Source of the DNA: Siphonodentalium dalli
Taxonomy: Eukaryota; Mollusca; Scaphopoda; Gadilida; Siphonodentaliidae
DNA length: 64,000 nucleotides
Direction of reading: 5' to 3'
NCBI GenBank assembly: GCA_032622095.1
Contig: CP136066.1
Coordinates: 148,707,559-148,771,558 of the forward strand
Shown piece by piece: positions 12,465 through 24,888 of this stretch. Numbering within the stretch: the first letter of the stretch is position 1; each line of letters starts with the position of its first letter. Below the pieces are notes generated by a model. The model was not told the DNA's origin. It did no database searches and saw only the letters and a program-made list of their open reading frames with translations. Position numbers and translations under genes: made by a program.

Positions 12465-12850
12465 GTGGATGCTGCTGGCAGCCATGTTCTATAACGAATT
12501 TCGGAAATAATCGATGGCTCCAATCTAGAGGACACACAGAAGATCAATAAGAAGTTTGGTGAGAATTGGATGACGGATGTGGCATGTAGGATGTGCCGAA
12601 TGATCTAGTCAGGCAAATAGATAAAACAAAAGATGGGCGCTAGCAGCCATGTTTTGTTTACGAATTTCGGGAATAATCAATGACTACCATCTAGATGTAA
12701 CCCCGAATATCCATATGAAGTTTGGTGACGATCCGATGAGGGATGTGGCCTGGGGTGTCATGCAAAGAGTATAATCCAAAATTACCGCTGGCAGCCATGT
12801 TTTCAACGAATTTCGAAAAAGAGTCACCACGATGATCCATATAAAGGAAG
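12465..12850. repeat. Tandem repeat, about 155-bp unit, 2.5 copies
   Basis: Three successive units contain GCAGCCATGTT, ACGAATTTCG, AATAATC-ATG, AAGTTTGGTGA-GAT and GGATGTGGC. The third is partial. Sequences just downstream (GTCCGCCATTTTGGATTTTG, TACGCCATCTTGGATTTGG) look like further decayed members. Confidence 0.7.
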
Positions 12851-13134
12851 ATAATTACTTGGCATCAATTGCCCATCTCAACTGTAAGCATGGACAGTAA
12901 CGTCGAATGATGTGAATATGAGGGGATTTTATGTGATTATTTTCAAAATATGTCCGCCATTTTGGATTTTGGGGACTTCTTTTTATGCGACATAAGGACA
13001 ATACTTCGCCTCAGTGTTTCCGAACTCACGAAAAATAAGCATGGATGGAGTTGCCGTGAAAATAACGTTCACTGACGGGAAAGTCAGGGATTTTCGACGA
13101 TTTTTAAATTTCAATTTGTACGCCATCTTGGATT

Positions 13135-13470
13135 TGGGTATATATATATATATATATATATGTTCGCGGAAGCCACATTAGGGAGACATTTGTGTGTAAA
13201 TAACCCACATTAGGGCGACTTTTACATTAGGGCGACTTTTTGTGTGTCCCCCTAATGTTTAGCGTGTTTTTTAAGTGAATTTAACATGCAAATTTATATA
13301 TTTTTCGTGTCATGTGTGATCTCTGTGACACTATTATTCACCAACTGTCGATAGTTTTTGCGCGGAATGAATATTTTAATAGATATATGCAATTAAATTA
13401 TCGGTAGTGTATATCTGACAGTGTTACAGACCGACATTAGGGGGACCTGGTTTTATTGTGATAAATACTG
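13135..13470. repeat. Cluster of ATTAGGGNGAC motifs next to a TA tract
   Basis: After a (TA)n run, the motif ATTAGGGNGAC occurs at about 13170, 13202, 13221 and 13436, with its inverted form CCCCCTAATG at 13249. The same motif forms the ends of the 110-bp palindromic element at 43090-43199 and appears in the 20.4-21.2 kb and 29-42 kb repeats. It looks like the terminal motif of a DNA transposon family present here as fragments. Confidence 0.55.
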
Positions 13471-13859
13471 TTAATTTGGGAATATGTTTGCATGACGAAG
13501 ACTGATTATGGGTTATATCTTATAATTAAAACCGCTTACTCAATATCAACTTTTAAAATTCAAAATCCTGAGATATATTTCGATTTACGTATTTTGCGGT
13601 GATATTTTCTACGACACAGGAGATATAGAATTACATCTGAATAAACCATGCATTAAGTAGACAACCACATTGGTCAGTTACTAATGAGGTTTGATATATG
13701 GGTAATTTGGCCCGGAAAATATTATCAGATAGGTCCCATTGACATTAGATGTCCTAAAGGGACAATAACAACGCATTTAACTAACTAATTGATTATAGAC
13801 CAAAAATGGTTGCAATCTGGTCGGTGTAAGTTTAAACACGGGGATGACCCATATAGTGT

Positions 13860-14845
13860 GGTATAGATGCCGTTGACCTCAGACGCCTTTAAGGGTCAAA
13901 TTTGAGCAATAAAGAGCGTTCTTTATAAGTTTAAAGTATTTGTAGGAAAATTGGTACAAATGAACCACCCAACTTGATGAATGTCACGCGATAGGCATCT
14001 TCGACCCAAGATGACTTACATGGGTATATAATCAATAAAGAGCGTTTATCATCATTCCAGAAGATATGTGAGAAAATTGGTGACAAAAGTCGAATGACGC
14101 AGGGCATGTCAAGGGAATGGGTTTGTTGACCTCAAATTATTTAAAGATGCACTAATAATAAGAAATTAAAAGATAAATGTAACTTTATCCGGATGCCGCT
14201 GATCTCAGACGATTTTAATGGACAAATGTGAGCAATAAAGAGCGTTAGTTATAGGCTCAAAGTATAATTTGGGATAACTGGTACAGATGAATCACCCGAC
14301 CAGGTGGTTGTCACGCGATAGGCGCCTTTGACCTCAGATGACTTACATGGTCATATAATCAATAAAGAGCGTTTATTTTCATTCCTGAAGATGAGTGGGG
14401 GGAATTTGTGACAAAACTGGAATGACGCAGGGCGTGTCAAAGGATTGGGTGTGTTGACCTCACACGATTTAAAGATGCACTAATAATTAGCAATTAAAAG
14501 AAAAAAATTAACTCTATCCGGATGCCGTTGATCTCAGACGACTTTAATGGGCAAATGCGAGCAATGAAGGCATTCGCTATAGGCTCAAAGTATATGAAGA
14601 AAAATTGGTACAGATGAATCACCCGACCAGGTGATTTCACGTGATAGGCGTCTTTGACCTCAGATGATTTCATTGATATACAATCATTAAAGAGCGTTTA
14701 TTATTATTTCATGGAGATATGTGGAGAAATTGATGCAAAAAAGTGACATGACGCAGGGAATGTCACGGGATTGGTTTTGTTTACCTATAATGGTTTTGAA
14801 GAGGCACTAATAATCAGCAATTAAGAGATAGTTTAACTTTGGCTT
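13860..14845. repeat. Tandem repeat, about 325-bp unit, three copies
   Basis: Units start near GATGCCGTTGACCTCAGACG (13867, 14192, 14521). Each continues with the motif AATAAAGAGCGTT, an AAATTGGTACA-ATGAA block, TCACGCGATAGGCG, TTGACCTCAGATGA, a second AATAAAGAGCGTT, AATGACGCAGGG and AAAGATGCACTAATAAT. The copies are about 80% identical. In copy 3 the first motif has decayed to AATGAAGGCATT. No coding potential is visible. Confidence 0.9.
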
Positions 14846-17093
14846 CGAACAGCTGGGTTCTGTTAAATTACAAGTACCGGGGAGGGCTAAATTTGCATTC
14901 GTTATGGTGATTGATACATCACGGTACACATGCGTGGTGGGCTACATACTGTGAGCGTATCCATCAAAGCAGTCATGAATGGGGTCGACCGATGACACGT
15001 CATAGACGGTTACGCATTCCAAAAAACGCTTAGCCTACATTTCGGCTAGATTAGTTAAAACTTCAATGACTGTTCACTATAGCAAATCAACATGATTGGG
15101 AGAGGGGTATTGTTAGAATGGATGCGCCACGGTATATTCTAGAAGTCAAGATGAGTCAACCACAGTATACAAGGCCCGTGGTGTTTTCAAAACCACGCGT
15201 GGCCAACATTTTAACACGGAAAAAACACGGAAAAATCGCACGTGGTCTTAGCGTCAATGAATACAGAATTGTCAGATAAAATCTTTTATAATAAAAAACA
15301 ATTTCATATATTGAATTATATATATATATATCATATTTGTTTATCTGTGTCTATGGCCTTTATATCCATGTCATGTTTTGTTGTCGCATTTTATTTTAGT
15401 TGGCATTACTATTTTCTTGTGTTTGTTCATATTACATGTACGCAAATGGTTTCGGTAGTTTGTGCGGCGATATCGTGTTCTAACAAATGGCTGAAAAATT
15501 GGATATAACATTACAAAGATTCATAAGTTAAAGACATATTATGCACTTGTTCGGACGCGTGAAACTGATTAGTTAGTATGCATGCGCTATGCCATGAGGG
15601 GATGTATGAATTCTACTAACATTGCCGAAAATCTCAAACAAATCGACCGTACCACTTCATAGAAAACATCGTCTGAACTACTATATTATACGCTCAATTG
15701 TAAATATTTACTTCCCGATTCGGGACGCATCTATCGGCGGTAAATTAACACAAATGATTTCGCCATCGGGGGGTCACTGTATTTAATGCATATATATAAG
15801 AATTACGGTGTGTTCTGTCAATTTGGATATAATATTTGTAAAAATAACTACTTTCAGCAAGATATTCTCCATTTCTATTTCATCACCCTACCGGACTGTT
15901 TCAGATCACTTTAAAATATCGAATTTAATGTCCAAAACGTAACTAAAGTTTTAAATTTAAATTAATTTGTTTTGAAAACTGGGATCAAAATTTATATAAA
16001 TAAAATTTAGTTTTTCCAAATTTAATTTAAAATGCTCATTTTCAACAATTAATAAAATTTTCAAGAATTGTTAGTATCAAAGTAATTTCATATATATGCA
16101 CATATGCATATTTTATAGCACACACAATATAACATATTTTTATGAGTAATCGCGGTATATTGGTATCTTTACTTTCTTTGGGCCAATTTTTACAATCGAC
16201 GGGTTGAATTTCGATAAAATTTCCGTTAAATAAAATGATGCTGCCAATCGCACAAAGGAATCACCACGAGAATACCACGCAGCCAAGAACGATTATCGAC
16301 GATTAACACGCATTAAGTAAAGTAATTGCCATGAAAATATAGCAGATAGACTGGGATCGACTACAGAATGGTAACTGTAGCAGTCGTGGCCAGTCCCAAG
16401 TATGTAAGTAGAATGACTGCTATCTTCTGAGAAGAACCCATCGTACATGTATATCCCTGGAATTTTCTTCCTAATGTATGGACAAATTAATGCCATATCC
16501 GGTATCGGTATCTCTTTGATTTCACCTCATCACGCAAGAGGTAATAAATCAGCCAGTGCACAGATGCCACGAACTTGTCGATGCGGCCTCGTTTGTTGTA
16601 ACTCGATATAAGGTTATCAATTAGCCTGATAGAAATTTATCCTGTGTGTGTTCCAATATTGATGTCCAGCTTTATATGTATGAATAGTTTCGTAAATTCC
16701 AATCTAAAATGCAATTGTACTTGAATTGTGCCAATAGAGACCGATGGTGCTTGTATTTAAACAATTATTGTGTAGTTTTGTGTACGGAAGTACACCAGAG
16801 CCGGTAGTAAGATTATATATATGATTGTACTGATTTGTGTAACCAGTCAGATTTGGCTCCCATTACTCCCAAGTGTCAGAAGCTGTTAATGAATAAAATT
16901 ATCTTGGAATTCAGTTTAGTAATACTGGTAAATTCATACATGGTTCACAGCATGAGACGTTTCCGTTGCGCGCGAAGCCACCTCGCGCGATTTAAATGGG
17001 ACGGACTGGCCTCATTTCGGTTTAGGGAAGAGTTTAACACACCAGATGGTCTGGGCAATTTGCGAAAAATACTTGAAGATTAAGAAAGCTCCT
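14846..17093. other. Noncoding stretch
   Basis: No gene can be supported. It contains TA-rich patches and an AT-rich core at about 15940-16140. The frames at 15242 (88 codons) and 16835 (82 codons) lack a domain or an upstream signal I would trust. Confidence 0.45.
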
Positions 17094-17750
17094 CAAAAGT
17101 GCGGGTCCGTGAAGTTGGATCGAAGTTCGAAGTTCGAAATTCGGTGGAGATTCGCGTGAAGTTAGATTGAAGTTCGAAATTTGGTGGAGATTCGACCCCC
17201 ACTTTTGTTTGCCTCAAATGCATTGTTGTGTTCCAATTCGTGTTACCCTGCTCGAATTTTGGGTCAAAAGTTATTTTTTTCACATTTTCTGAGATACTGC
17301 TGGACTTGGAAAATTTAGCCACGGCGCTGGACTTGAATTTCAATCTGAATTTCGAACTTCAATCCAGATCGAAATTCGCTCAGATTAAAATTCAGATTGA
17401 AATTCAAACCTATAGATCGAGTAATTTCTCGAAGCTGAGCGTTAGTTTGCTTGATTCTCTTATGGAAAGAATCAAACATACCAAATTTCAGCTCAATCCA
17501 GCCATAAACAATGCCACTCCCCCCCGGCACCTTAATATTGAAGGCCAAATTTTCTAAGTCCAGCGCCGTGGCTAAATTTTCCAAGTCCAGCAGTATCTCA
17601 GAAAAAGTGAAAAAAAATCACTTTTGAACCAAAATTCTAGCAGGGGAGCACGAATTGGAACACAACAATGCATTTGAGGCAAACAAAAGTGGGGGTCGAA
17701 TCTCCACCGAATTTCGAACTTCGATCCAACTTCACGGACCCCAAAAGTGC
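17094..17750. mobile_element. 639-bp foldback element with 9-bp target duplication
   Basis: The element proper is 17103-17741. It starts GGGTCCGTGAAGTTGGATCG and ends with the exact reverse complement. The inverted arms extend about 200 bp with modest divergence (17103-17323 against 17560-17741). The arms contain repeated TCGAAGTTCGAA-type motifs. The direct repeat CAAAAGTGC lies immediately outside both ends (17094-17102 and 17742-17750), a clean 9-bp target site duplication. A 9-bp duplication with long inverted ends is typical of Mutator-like and FB-like elements. No transposase is present. Open frames up to 109 codons on both strands are translations of the inverted repeat. Confidence 0.9.
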
Positions 17751-18365
17751 TCGTAACCAAGATCAATGCTACGATGCGTATTATTGCTGCTAGGTCCCTC
17801 AAGCGACAACCTAATGAAATTACATGTGGTATATTTGGTTGGGCCGCAAATGAAACCGACGTGTGCCGCCACATGTGTTGTTTATCCAGCTTAATTGGCT
17901 AATCGTAATTTTGTCATTAAATGAACCTGTCAGCACCATATAACACCAATAAAGACCCCGTTAATCTCGAGATTTGAACGGTAACTCCCAGCTGTAAATC
18001 CAAAAAAAGATCTCGCGCACCCTCCCGGACCCTCCCCCAATTGAAATTGATTACATTCAAACCATTGCATATTCCATTATAAATCATGATGTTACTACAT
18101 GCGATCTTAGCTCATTCAGATTCATGGCACATATAGTGTGAAATTCTCACCCATAGTTACGTAGAACCACAGATAGGATGAAAGAATTTGAGCGTATTTC
18201 AGAAACATGTAATTGTTTTAAATGTAAACAGTGTGTGTATGCTATCCATATAATTTTATGGAATAAAATTTTACTCAGTGCCATCTGGCCTGGCATCTCG
18301 GTGTGGAATAAAACTTGTTTCTATGCATGAATTTTGGAATGGTGCACTTTGTTTTATATAAGAAA
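17751..18365. other. Noncoding stretch
   Basis: No gene or repeat structure that I can define. Confidence 0.4.
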
Positions 18366-18510
18366 TGAACGGCGGTTTCAATGTGGTCATGGGATTTTGA
18401 CCGCGAGAAAAATTCAGCAAACTGCATAAACCCCAAAGGGGTTCATGCGGAGTTTGCTGATTTTTTATCGCAGTCAAAACCCATGACCACGTTGAGTCCG
18501 CCGTTTATTA
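18366..18510. repeat. Long imperfect hairpin, about 143 bp
   Basis: From AACGGCGGTTTCAATGTGGT to the inverted ACCACGTTGAGTCCGCCGTT the sequence folds into a single stem of about 60 paired positions. It includes CATGGGATTTTGAC / GTCAAAACCCATG and AGCAAACT / AGTTTGCT. The tip contains AACCCCAAAGGGGTT. It could be a small MITE or a hairpin precursor. No certain target duplication is seen. Confidence 0.8.
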
Positions 18511-18554
18511 TTCATATTTATATACTTACGCTCTTTAAAACACTTCTCCAAATA

Positions 18555-18742
18555 TGTCCGTTATTAAGTCAAAAACACTTTTTTCAAATATGTCCGTTAT
18601 TTCGTTTATAAAAATAATTTCCTATTTCTATATTTTGCTCTATATTTTGCCCTATTTCGCTGTATTTTCCTATTTCGATTTTTCGTGCTATTTCGCTGTA
18701 TTTTCATATTTCGCTTTTTCGTTGTATTTCATATTTCGATAA
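18555..18742. repeat. Low-complexity TATTTCG-rich minisatellite
   Basis: The stretch is a mosaic of CTATTTCG, CTGTATTTTC and ATATTTCG words with no fixed phase. A preceding pair of ACACTT-T--CAAATATGTCCGTTAT repeats lies at 18540-18600. Phenylalanine/tyrosine-rich open frames across it are compositional artefacts. Confidence 0.65.
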
Positions 18743-18961
18743 TTCGCTATATTTGACATATTATGGAATTATATGATAACCAACATTCTGATAGTCAACC
18801 GAACATCTTGTGCCACCCGTGCTCGCGATCAGATGCCACAAGCCATCCAATCGTGAACCTCGATTACATATTGTTTGCTATCAAATCCTTGGCGTATTGG
18901 CTGACTAGATACTCAAGCAGTCGGTAATTTCCGACAATCCCCGGTGATTTCCGGGAACAAT

Positions 18962-19020
18962 GTGTTCATAAACCTATGAACGACATTGAACGCGACGTTA
19001 CGTTCATAGATTTATGAACG
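18962..19020. repeat. Nested GTTCATA/TATGAAC palindromes
   Basis: GTTCATAAACCTATGAACG and CGTTCATAGATTTATGAACG are each palindromic and are inverted copies of one another, giving four TTCATA half-sites within 59 bp. The function is unknown. Confidence 0.7.
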
Positions 19021-19290
19021 CATTGAATAAGGGGGCGTGTCTACCGTAACGCTATGGGGAAATCGGAAGAGATATCAGGTGTATGTAAATATATAAATAT
19101 AACAGTTATACGTCCTGTGATCTAGTCAGGGTTATCAGGCCTCATAAATGTTAACAATCAGATTGCATAATATGCTTTGGTTGTATTCTGTTTAGGTATA
19201 ACATTTATAATTCGCAATCAAAATCACAAGGTCAGCAGTATTTCTTACCAAAGGAGGTGTACACACATAACGGGTGGACTTCGCCATATG

Positions 19291-20120
19291 CAAGCATATG
19301 GTTTGGGACCCGTTCACACGTACACATGGCCTAAAGGGCGTGGTCGCAATTTTGTTGGACCAACAGTGTGGTGGTCTGTCTTGTGGTTTAACCGTTGTCG
19401 ATTATAAAATCCCTTTATCTGGCCTAATTGGGACATGTGGTGTGTAATCGTACAGTCATATTTGAGCTAATGCGATTACCAATACATTTTTTTTGCAAAA
19501 TCGATCACATGATTGTTGTGGGAAGATCATTGAAAATTTACAACTTGTTTTAATTGAAGTGTTCATATCTTCTAAAATTGCAATATGCGACAAAATGATG
19601 CGTCAACATTTCACGTTCCGCGTCATTTAGAGTAATTTGCTACCTCTGACCTTTTCACTCGAAACATAATTGTTTGGAACCCGTTCACATGGCCAGATGA
19701 CTTGGAGGTCGTAGTCGCAATTTTGTCTGTCTGAAGTTAAAGCTGATTTCACAGACCTGCGACTGACGCATGCGTGCAGTGTCTGTGGCTATCAGTTTAT
19801 GCGCAGTGCCAGTGGTCAGCCACAAACCCGATAGCGTTGGCCTTGTGCGTCCGCCGCAGGTCTGTGAAAGCAGCTTCAACTGTTCTCGAATATAAAATCC
19901 CATTAGCTGGCATAATTAGACACGTGCTATGTAAACATGCATTCCTGTTTTCGCTACTAATACGATTTTTTTTAAAGATCGCGATCGCCATTTAATAGGT
20001 GAAAGGTCATCGATGACATGGTTGTTTTTGGTTATTTTTTATAATAGGCGACCAAATTATGCGTCAACTTTCCAAATTCTAAATCGTTTAAAGATAGTCA
20101 TGGGCGATCTCTTATCTTTT
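19291..20120. repeat. Diverged direct repeat pair, second copy disrupted by a MITE
   Basis: Copy 1 (19291-19665) and copy 2 (19673-20120) share GGRACCCGTTCACA, GTCGCAATTTTGT, TATAAAATCCC-TT-GCTGGC-TAATT, a poly-T followed by a GATCG-like word, and ATGCGTCAAC. Copy 2 is longer mainly because a 135-bp TTAA element sits at 19741-19875. Confidence 0.65.
19737..19879. mobile_element. 135-bp MITE with TTAA-type target site
   Basis: The element (19741-19875) starts AGCTGATTTCACAGACCTGC and ends with the inverted form, AGCTGCTTTCACAGACCTGC on the other strand (19 of 20 matching). It is flanked by TTAA on the left (19737-19740) and TCAA on the right (19876-19879). Direct repeat copy 1 at about 19393 shows the uninterrupted site as GTTTAACCG, which supports insertion at TTAA. 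TTAA targeting is known for piggyBac and Kolobok transposons. Confidence 0.75.
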
Positions 20121-20394
20121 CAAAATGACATTCCGACTTTGATAAAAGGCTTATATACCAGTATGTTACTGTGTGTGTGTGCCTAGTATTTTCATCGTTT
20201 TATTTTTCAAATCAGATAAATATAAATGTAGAATGATAAAAAACTAACAAGTTACATGGATATTGTGCGCTCGCATTTTATTTGTAGAAACCGTGATGAC
20301 GAAACACACAGTATGCATGATTTGATTTGGAACAGTAAACACGGCAATAAAAAATACTCAACGCGGAAGTGAAACGTTTGCTAAATCTGTTGTA

Positions 20395-21195
20395 CGCGCA
20401 TCACATTTGACTTTGTATGCCACCCAATTTGTTATTGTATAGGTATAAATACGTGAATACGTGTCCATAGAAGCCACATAGTGGACACTGTGGGAATATT
20501 AACTTTCTCAAATTAACTGATATATGTAATAAACCATGATTAGGGAGACACGTACATGCTGGTTATATGTGTCTCCCTATTGACGGATTTCAACGCATTG
20601 CATATGCATGTTAGGTTATTGTCCTTAAAGATTACAACTCAAAAGTGTTATATTTGTTTTGTATGCCACTCATTTGTTACTGTATTGATATACACACGTG
20701 TCTATAGAAGCCACTATATGGGTATTGTGGGAATATTAACTTTCTCAGATTAACTTATACGTAATAAACCGTTATTAAGGAGACACAGATAACCAGCATG
20801 CATGTATGTTTCTGCAACGTATTGCATATGTACACGTTATGTTATTATCCCCAATGATTGCGACTCAAAAGAGTAATATTTGGCTTTGTTTGCCACCAAC
20901 TTATTTATTGTATATATATAAATACGTGTCCATATATATATATAGAAGCCACACGCGGGTATTGTGGGAATATTAACTTTCTCAAGTTAACTGATAGGTG
21001 ATAAACCGTGATTATGGAGACACGTACGTGCTCGTTATATATGTCTCCCTAATAACTGTTTTCAGCGCATTGCATATACAGGTTAGGCTATTGCCCCTAA
21101 TGAGTACTACTCAAAAGAGTTATATTTGACTTTGTATGCCACCCATTTTTCACTGTATAGGTATTCATACGTGTCAATATAAGCCACATAACTCG
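20395..21195. repeat. Tandem repeat, about 238-bp unit, 3.4 copies
   Basis: GTGGGAATATTAACTTTCTC recurs at about 20489, 20727 and 20964. Each unit also carries TAGAAGCCAC, AATAAACC, a GGGAGACAC / TGTCTCCCTA inverted pair, GCATTGCATAT and TTTGTATGCCACC. Confidence 0.9.
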
Positions 21196-24094
21196 TTAGC
21201 TCTTCATACTTGGAGGTCAATAAACAATAATTATATAACACATTCATTGCGAATGGTTTAATACACCTTCTGATATTGTTGTTGGCACCAATAAAATTAT
21301 TCTGACTGGTGTCCATGCTATATATATGCAAAGAAATTCATTAGTTGTTTAAGAAAGAATATGTTCATTACAACCAGTTCCACGAACCCACGCAAGACAA
21401 AGTTGCATGAAAAGAATCAGGTTCACAAACACTCATGACTTACTGGGTTATTTTATTGTAGCACGATTGTGGGCTACCTGTATTTTATTATAAAAGTAAT
21501 ATATAAATAAAATCACATAGCTAATTTTCTGTTCAAAACAACTAAACAGAGCTTGTATATTCAAACTCGATATACTGTATTTCAATATTGCAAATAGCAA
21601 CTGACTGCTTCGACAATGAGTGTTTTTGTATGGCATTTTATTTACTATTATATTAAAGTAACTTATACAATAGTATTTTCTCAACATCATTACAATTTAA
21701 TACAGCATGAAATAAGCCACATACGTACTGAGGACACAATGCCCCTTTAAATAATATACATATCCCTTTAAATTTGATTCATTTAGGGCATTGCCTTTCT
21801 AGAAAGTAGGACAGAATTTATAGATGATCCTGGACAAGCGATAAGGGTCTTCTTGGTAACAAAATATGACTGGAAAAATCATACATCAAATTTGGTTCCG
21901 ATCAAATAACCAAAACTTGAGTTATCCAGAAACCTCAAATTTGGAAATCCTTACTCTAAAATGGGCCAGAACTCAGTAAAACTTATTCGAAACAAACCCT
22001 TAGTATAGACCTGTATTTGGCACTAAACAGCTAACATACACATTTCCTTCAGACCAAACAGCCCAATTTAAATTTATCGAGAAATCTCAAATTTGGAAAA
22101 TTCTAAGTAAAAAGGGTCATAAGTTAGTAAAAAATGATTCGGACCGAACCCATTTTCGAACTTGAATTGTATTTACGCACTGAACATATTTATAAGATAT
22201 TTAACTCTTTAGTTCCCACACTAGCTGTATAAGCCACCCCTTCATCTCCCTGCAGCTATAACATAATACCGACGGTGTGTTCCCGGGCATATATAAAGTA
22301 CCAGACGCTATTTCCCCATAAGTTTTGGCTTGTCAGAAAGTATCCCGTTGCTCCATAAATGGTGATAAACCTGTTACTGTGTTGACGCAGTGAAAGTAGG
22401 CTGTTGGAGTGACTGCTCCAACTGGGGATAATGACCGTAAGCCGGGACGTGTGTCGTAATATGAGAAAATCGACACCTGTGTATAAGAGCCCTGGGCAAG
22501 CAAGTATCTTCGTCATTTCTGTTGGGATTAGTTCAATATCAGTATATCAAACTATATGTATTGTGCGTTTCGTCAGCTCTGAAATGTTGCTTTTAATATT
22601 CCATACAAAATCTCATCATTTACTCAGATTACATGGGTTGAAGTGACCACGACGTGTTTGCACACGAATGTCACATTGTGACAATAAAATAGGTCTTATA
22701 CAAATGATCCTTGTTCAGGATTTAGACTCGTCTTATTTTGGAAAGTCACCAACTCCCAAAAGTATTTTGTAAACAATTCAAAGCAAATGTGTTTTGTTTT
22801 CTTCTCATAATTAATACCAGAAATATCTCATGATATGGCTTAAGGACTTAATTTCGCGACCAACTTGTCGTCAACGCATGTATATTGTTTCTGGCGATAA
22901 TGAGTTTCTGTTGTTACTGCCAGAACAAATGTATTTCCGCTGGCGAAAAGTGCAGCTAGTCGGTCGCGAAAATAATCAAATATATTTGTCCGGTATCAAT
23001 TCAGAACGCTAGATATCCTCTATTTCGTTCAGCCAAAATAACGCGATGTCGCACTACGAAATTCAAGTAAGGTTTTAAAATATATTTTCAGAATAGTGAT
23101 GTTTGTGATTGTTTATTACTATAAACTAACATGCAAATGTAACAGTTAACAGAAGTGATAATATAGAACATACACATACAATTCAATTATAATTAGTATT
23201 CATTGGTAATTCGCTGTACATACATAAGTATGTTCCGCTTCCAGAGTGCGTAATGCTTACGTGTATATACCGCACGGCTTCTGATTTATTAGCACAAATC
23301 AATGGTAATCGTGATGCAGGCTAGATCATAGGTATACGTGTATGTCATTGGTTTTATGGCGCGTTGTCTAATTACTCAATATCAACTTTGATTTCGACTT
23401 CGAAAACACCTATTATATAACACGTCGTGCTTGGAAGTTCATCTTCGCGCAAACACTGTATGGCATCACCATTTAAAATTTAGCCGCATTATATAATATA
23501 AGAGAAATTTGAAACAATCCATATACAGGTATATAGGTGTACGATTACACACTATTTTATCACATACGTCAGAAACACCAGAAACATATACCAACATTAT
23601 CAGAAAAAGGACCGCACAATGTACACATTGTATTGATATAGATATTTCCTTTTACTCAAAAACCAAACATGTTTGAGAAAATAGTTTGTGAACTCTTCGA
23701 TCAAGCAAATTGTAACATAACGTCCGACTGAAACATGCATGTAACACCAGCCATTTGATGTTAAGCGGTTTGAAACAATAATACATAACTGTAGCTGAGC
23801 TGTCGCGTATCCACCCCTGGTCAAGTGGGCATGCTAATATACTATGATGCCGGTGGTCATGTTGAATTGCTATGATGCGGGTCGGGCAAACTAATTCCTT
23901 TACGAAAAAGTGCCGTTATTTTTCTAAAGTTGTAATTTTCAAGGTGATTGGATAACTAGAGCGATTTGATAAAACAAAAACATTCAATAACATATATATT
24001 TTTGAAAAATATAATAATAACTGCGCTGGTGTTTCTAAAACGACGCAAATAGCGATCTTGGTTATAGTCGATTTTCAACTAATGCAACCATTAT
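21196..24094. other. Noncoding stretch with a weak 170-bp duplication
   Basis: No gene can be supported. Around 21900-22070 and 22070-22200, two segments share TTATC-AGAAA-CTCAAATTTGGAAA, a GGGYCA-AA-T-AGTAAAA word and a GTATTT--GCACTAA/GAACA ending, so they look like an old tandem pair. The rest is AT-rich, with no RNA genes or complete elements visible. Confidence 0.45.
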
Positions 24095-24645
24095 TAAAGT
24101 CACGGGCGACATCCGTTGCAGAAATATTTATATTTGTTCAAATCGGCATCAACAGAATGAACGCCAACATACATGTATATACGCCCGTGTCTTTAATTAT
24201 TATAACCAATGCCGTGTACTGATATATCATGTATATACAGTTCAACTCATATGCCAAACATAATCAGCGCGTAAATAGTGTATTGTCGTCAAGACGTACA
24301 ATGGTGTACGTAAATAACATAACAGACCGAAATTCTATTGGTTATTCATACAAAAATGATATAAACGCTCTTTATTATTTCCCTATCAGGAAAACAGTAA
24401 CAAACAACGCGCTTTATGTGTGTCATATCCAGATCTAAACAAAAGCAATGAAACGTAATTTTTTTGCTTTTGTTTACATAACAAAGGGGAACAAATTGAC
24501 AATAACATACTGTTTATGCCATATTTCTGATTGGTATAAGAACAAGCTATGTCCATATCTTACTATTCCTTCTGTTTATGGTGGTTTTTCAAGGATATGA
24601 ATGTTTTAACACCATACCCACCGCGAACGCCGCCCGTATCTTTAA
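24095..24645 (-). mobile_element. TTAA MITE of the satellite-founder family, copy at 24 kb
   Basis: The element (24099-24641) is flanked by TTAA at 24095-24098 and 24642-24645. The ends are AGTCACGGGCGAC and, on the other strand, AGATACGGGCGGCGTT. Read on the minus strand it shares GCGGTGGGTATGGTGTTAAA, a CATATTCTG...AAACAGAAGG region, AAACAAAAGCAAA and AATAAAGAGCGTTTAT with the array at 29-42 kb. It is noncoding. Confidence 0.8.
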
Positions 24646-24888
24646 AAATATTTCGCAATAAATTTGTTTTTGAATGTTATAATTTGGTTTGAAGTTATAA
24701 CTGAGTCAAATCGTGCAATTCACCAAATTTGAAATTATATCATGAAATGTGTTGCGTGAACAATTAATATAATTGGATAGTATGAATGTTAACTGAGTAT
24801 AGCAATATACAGTAGATGCACATTGGGTTCTCTGTGATGTCCATGCACTATATATCTCATAACCATAATCCATAATTGTTCGGAACGT

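Noticed and set aside
13860-14845. CRISPR-like array suggested by regular AATAAAGAGCGTT words
   Set aside because: Spacers are themselves repeated and the unit is a 325-bp tandem repeat. The genome is animal.
15242-15508. 88-codon hydrophobic open frame
   Set aside because: AT-driven F/Y/I-rich translation with no family resemblance and no gene context.
17228-17874. Overlapping 89-109-codon frames on both strands
   Set aside because: They lie in the arms and centre of the foldback element. The N/F/L/E-rich translation follows from the TTCGAA-rich repeat.
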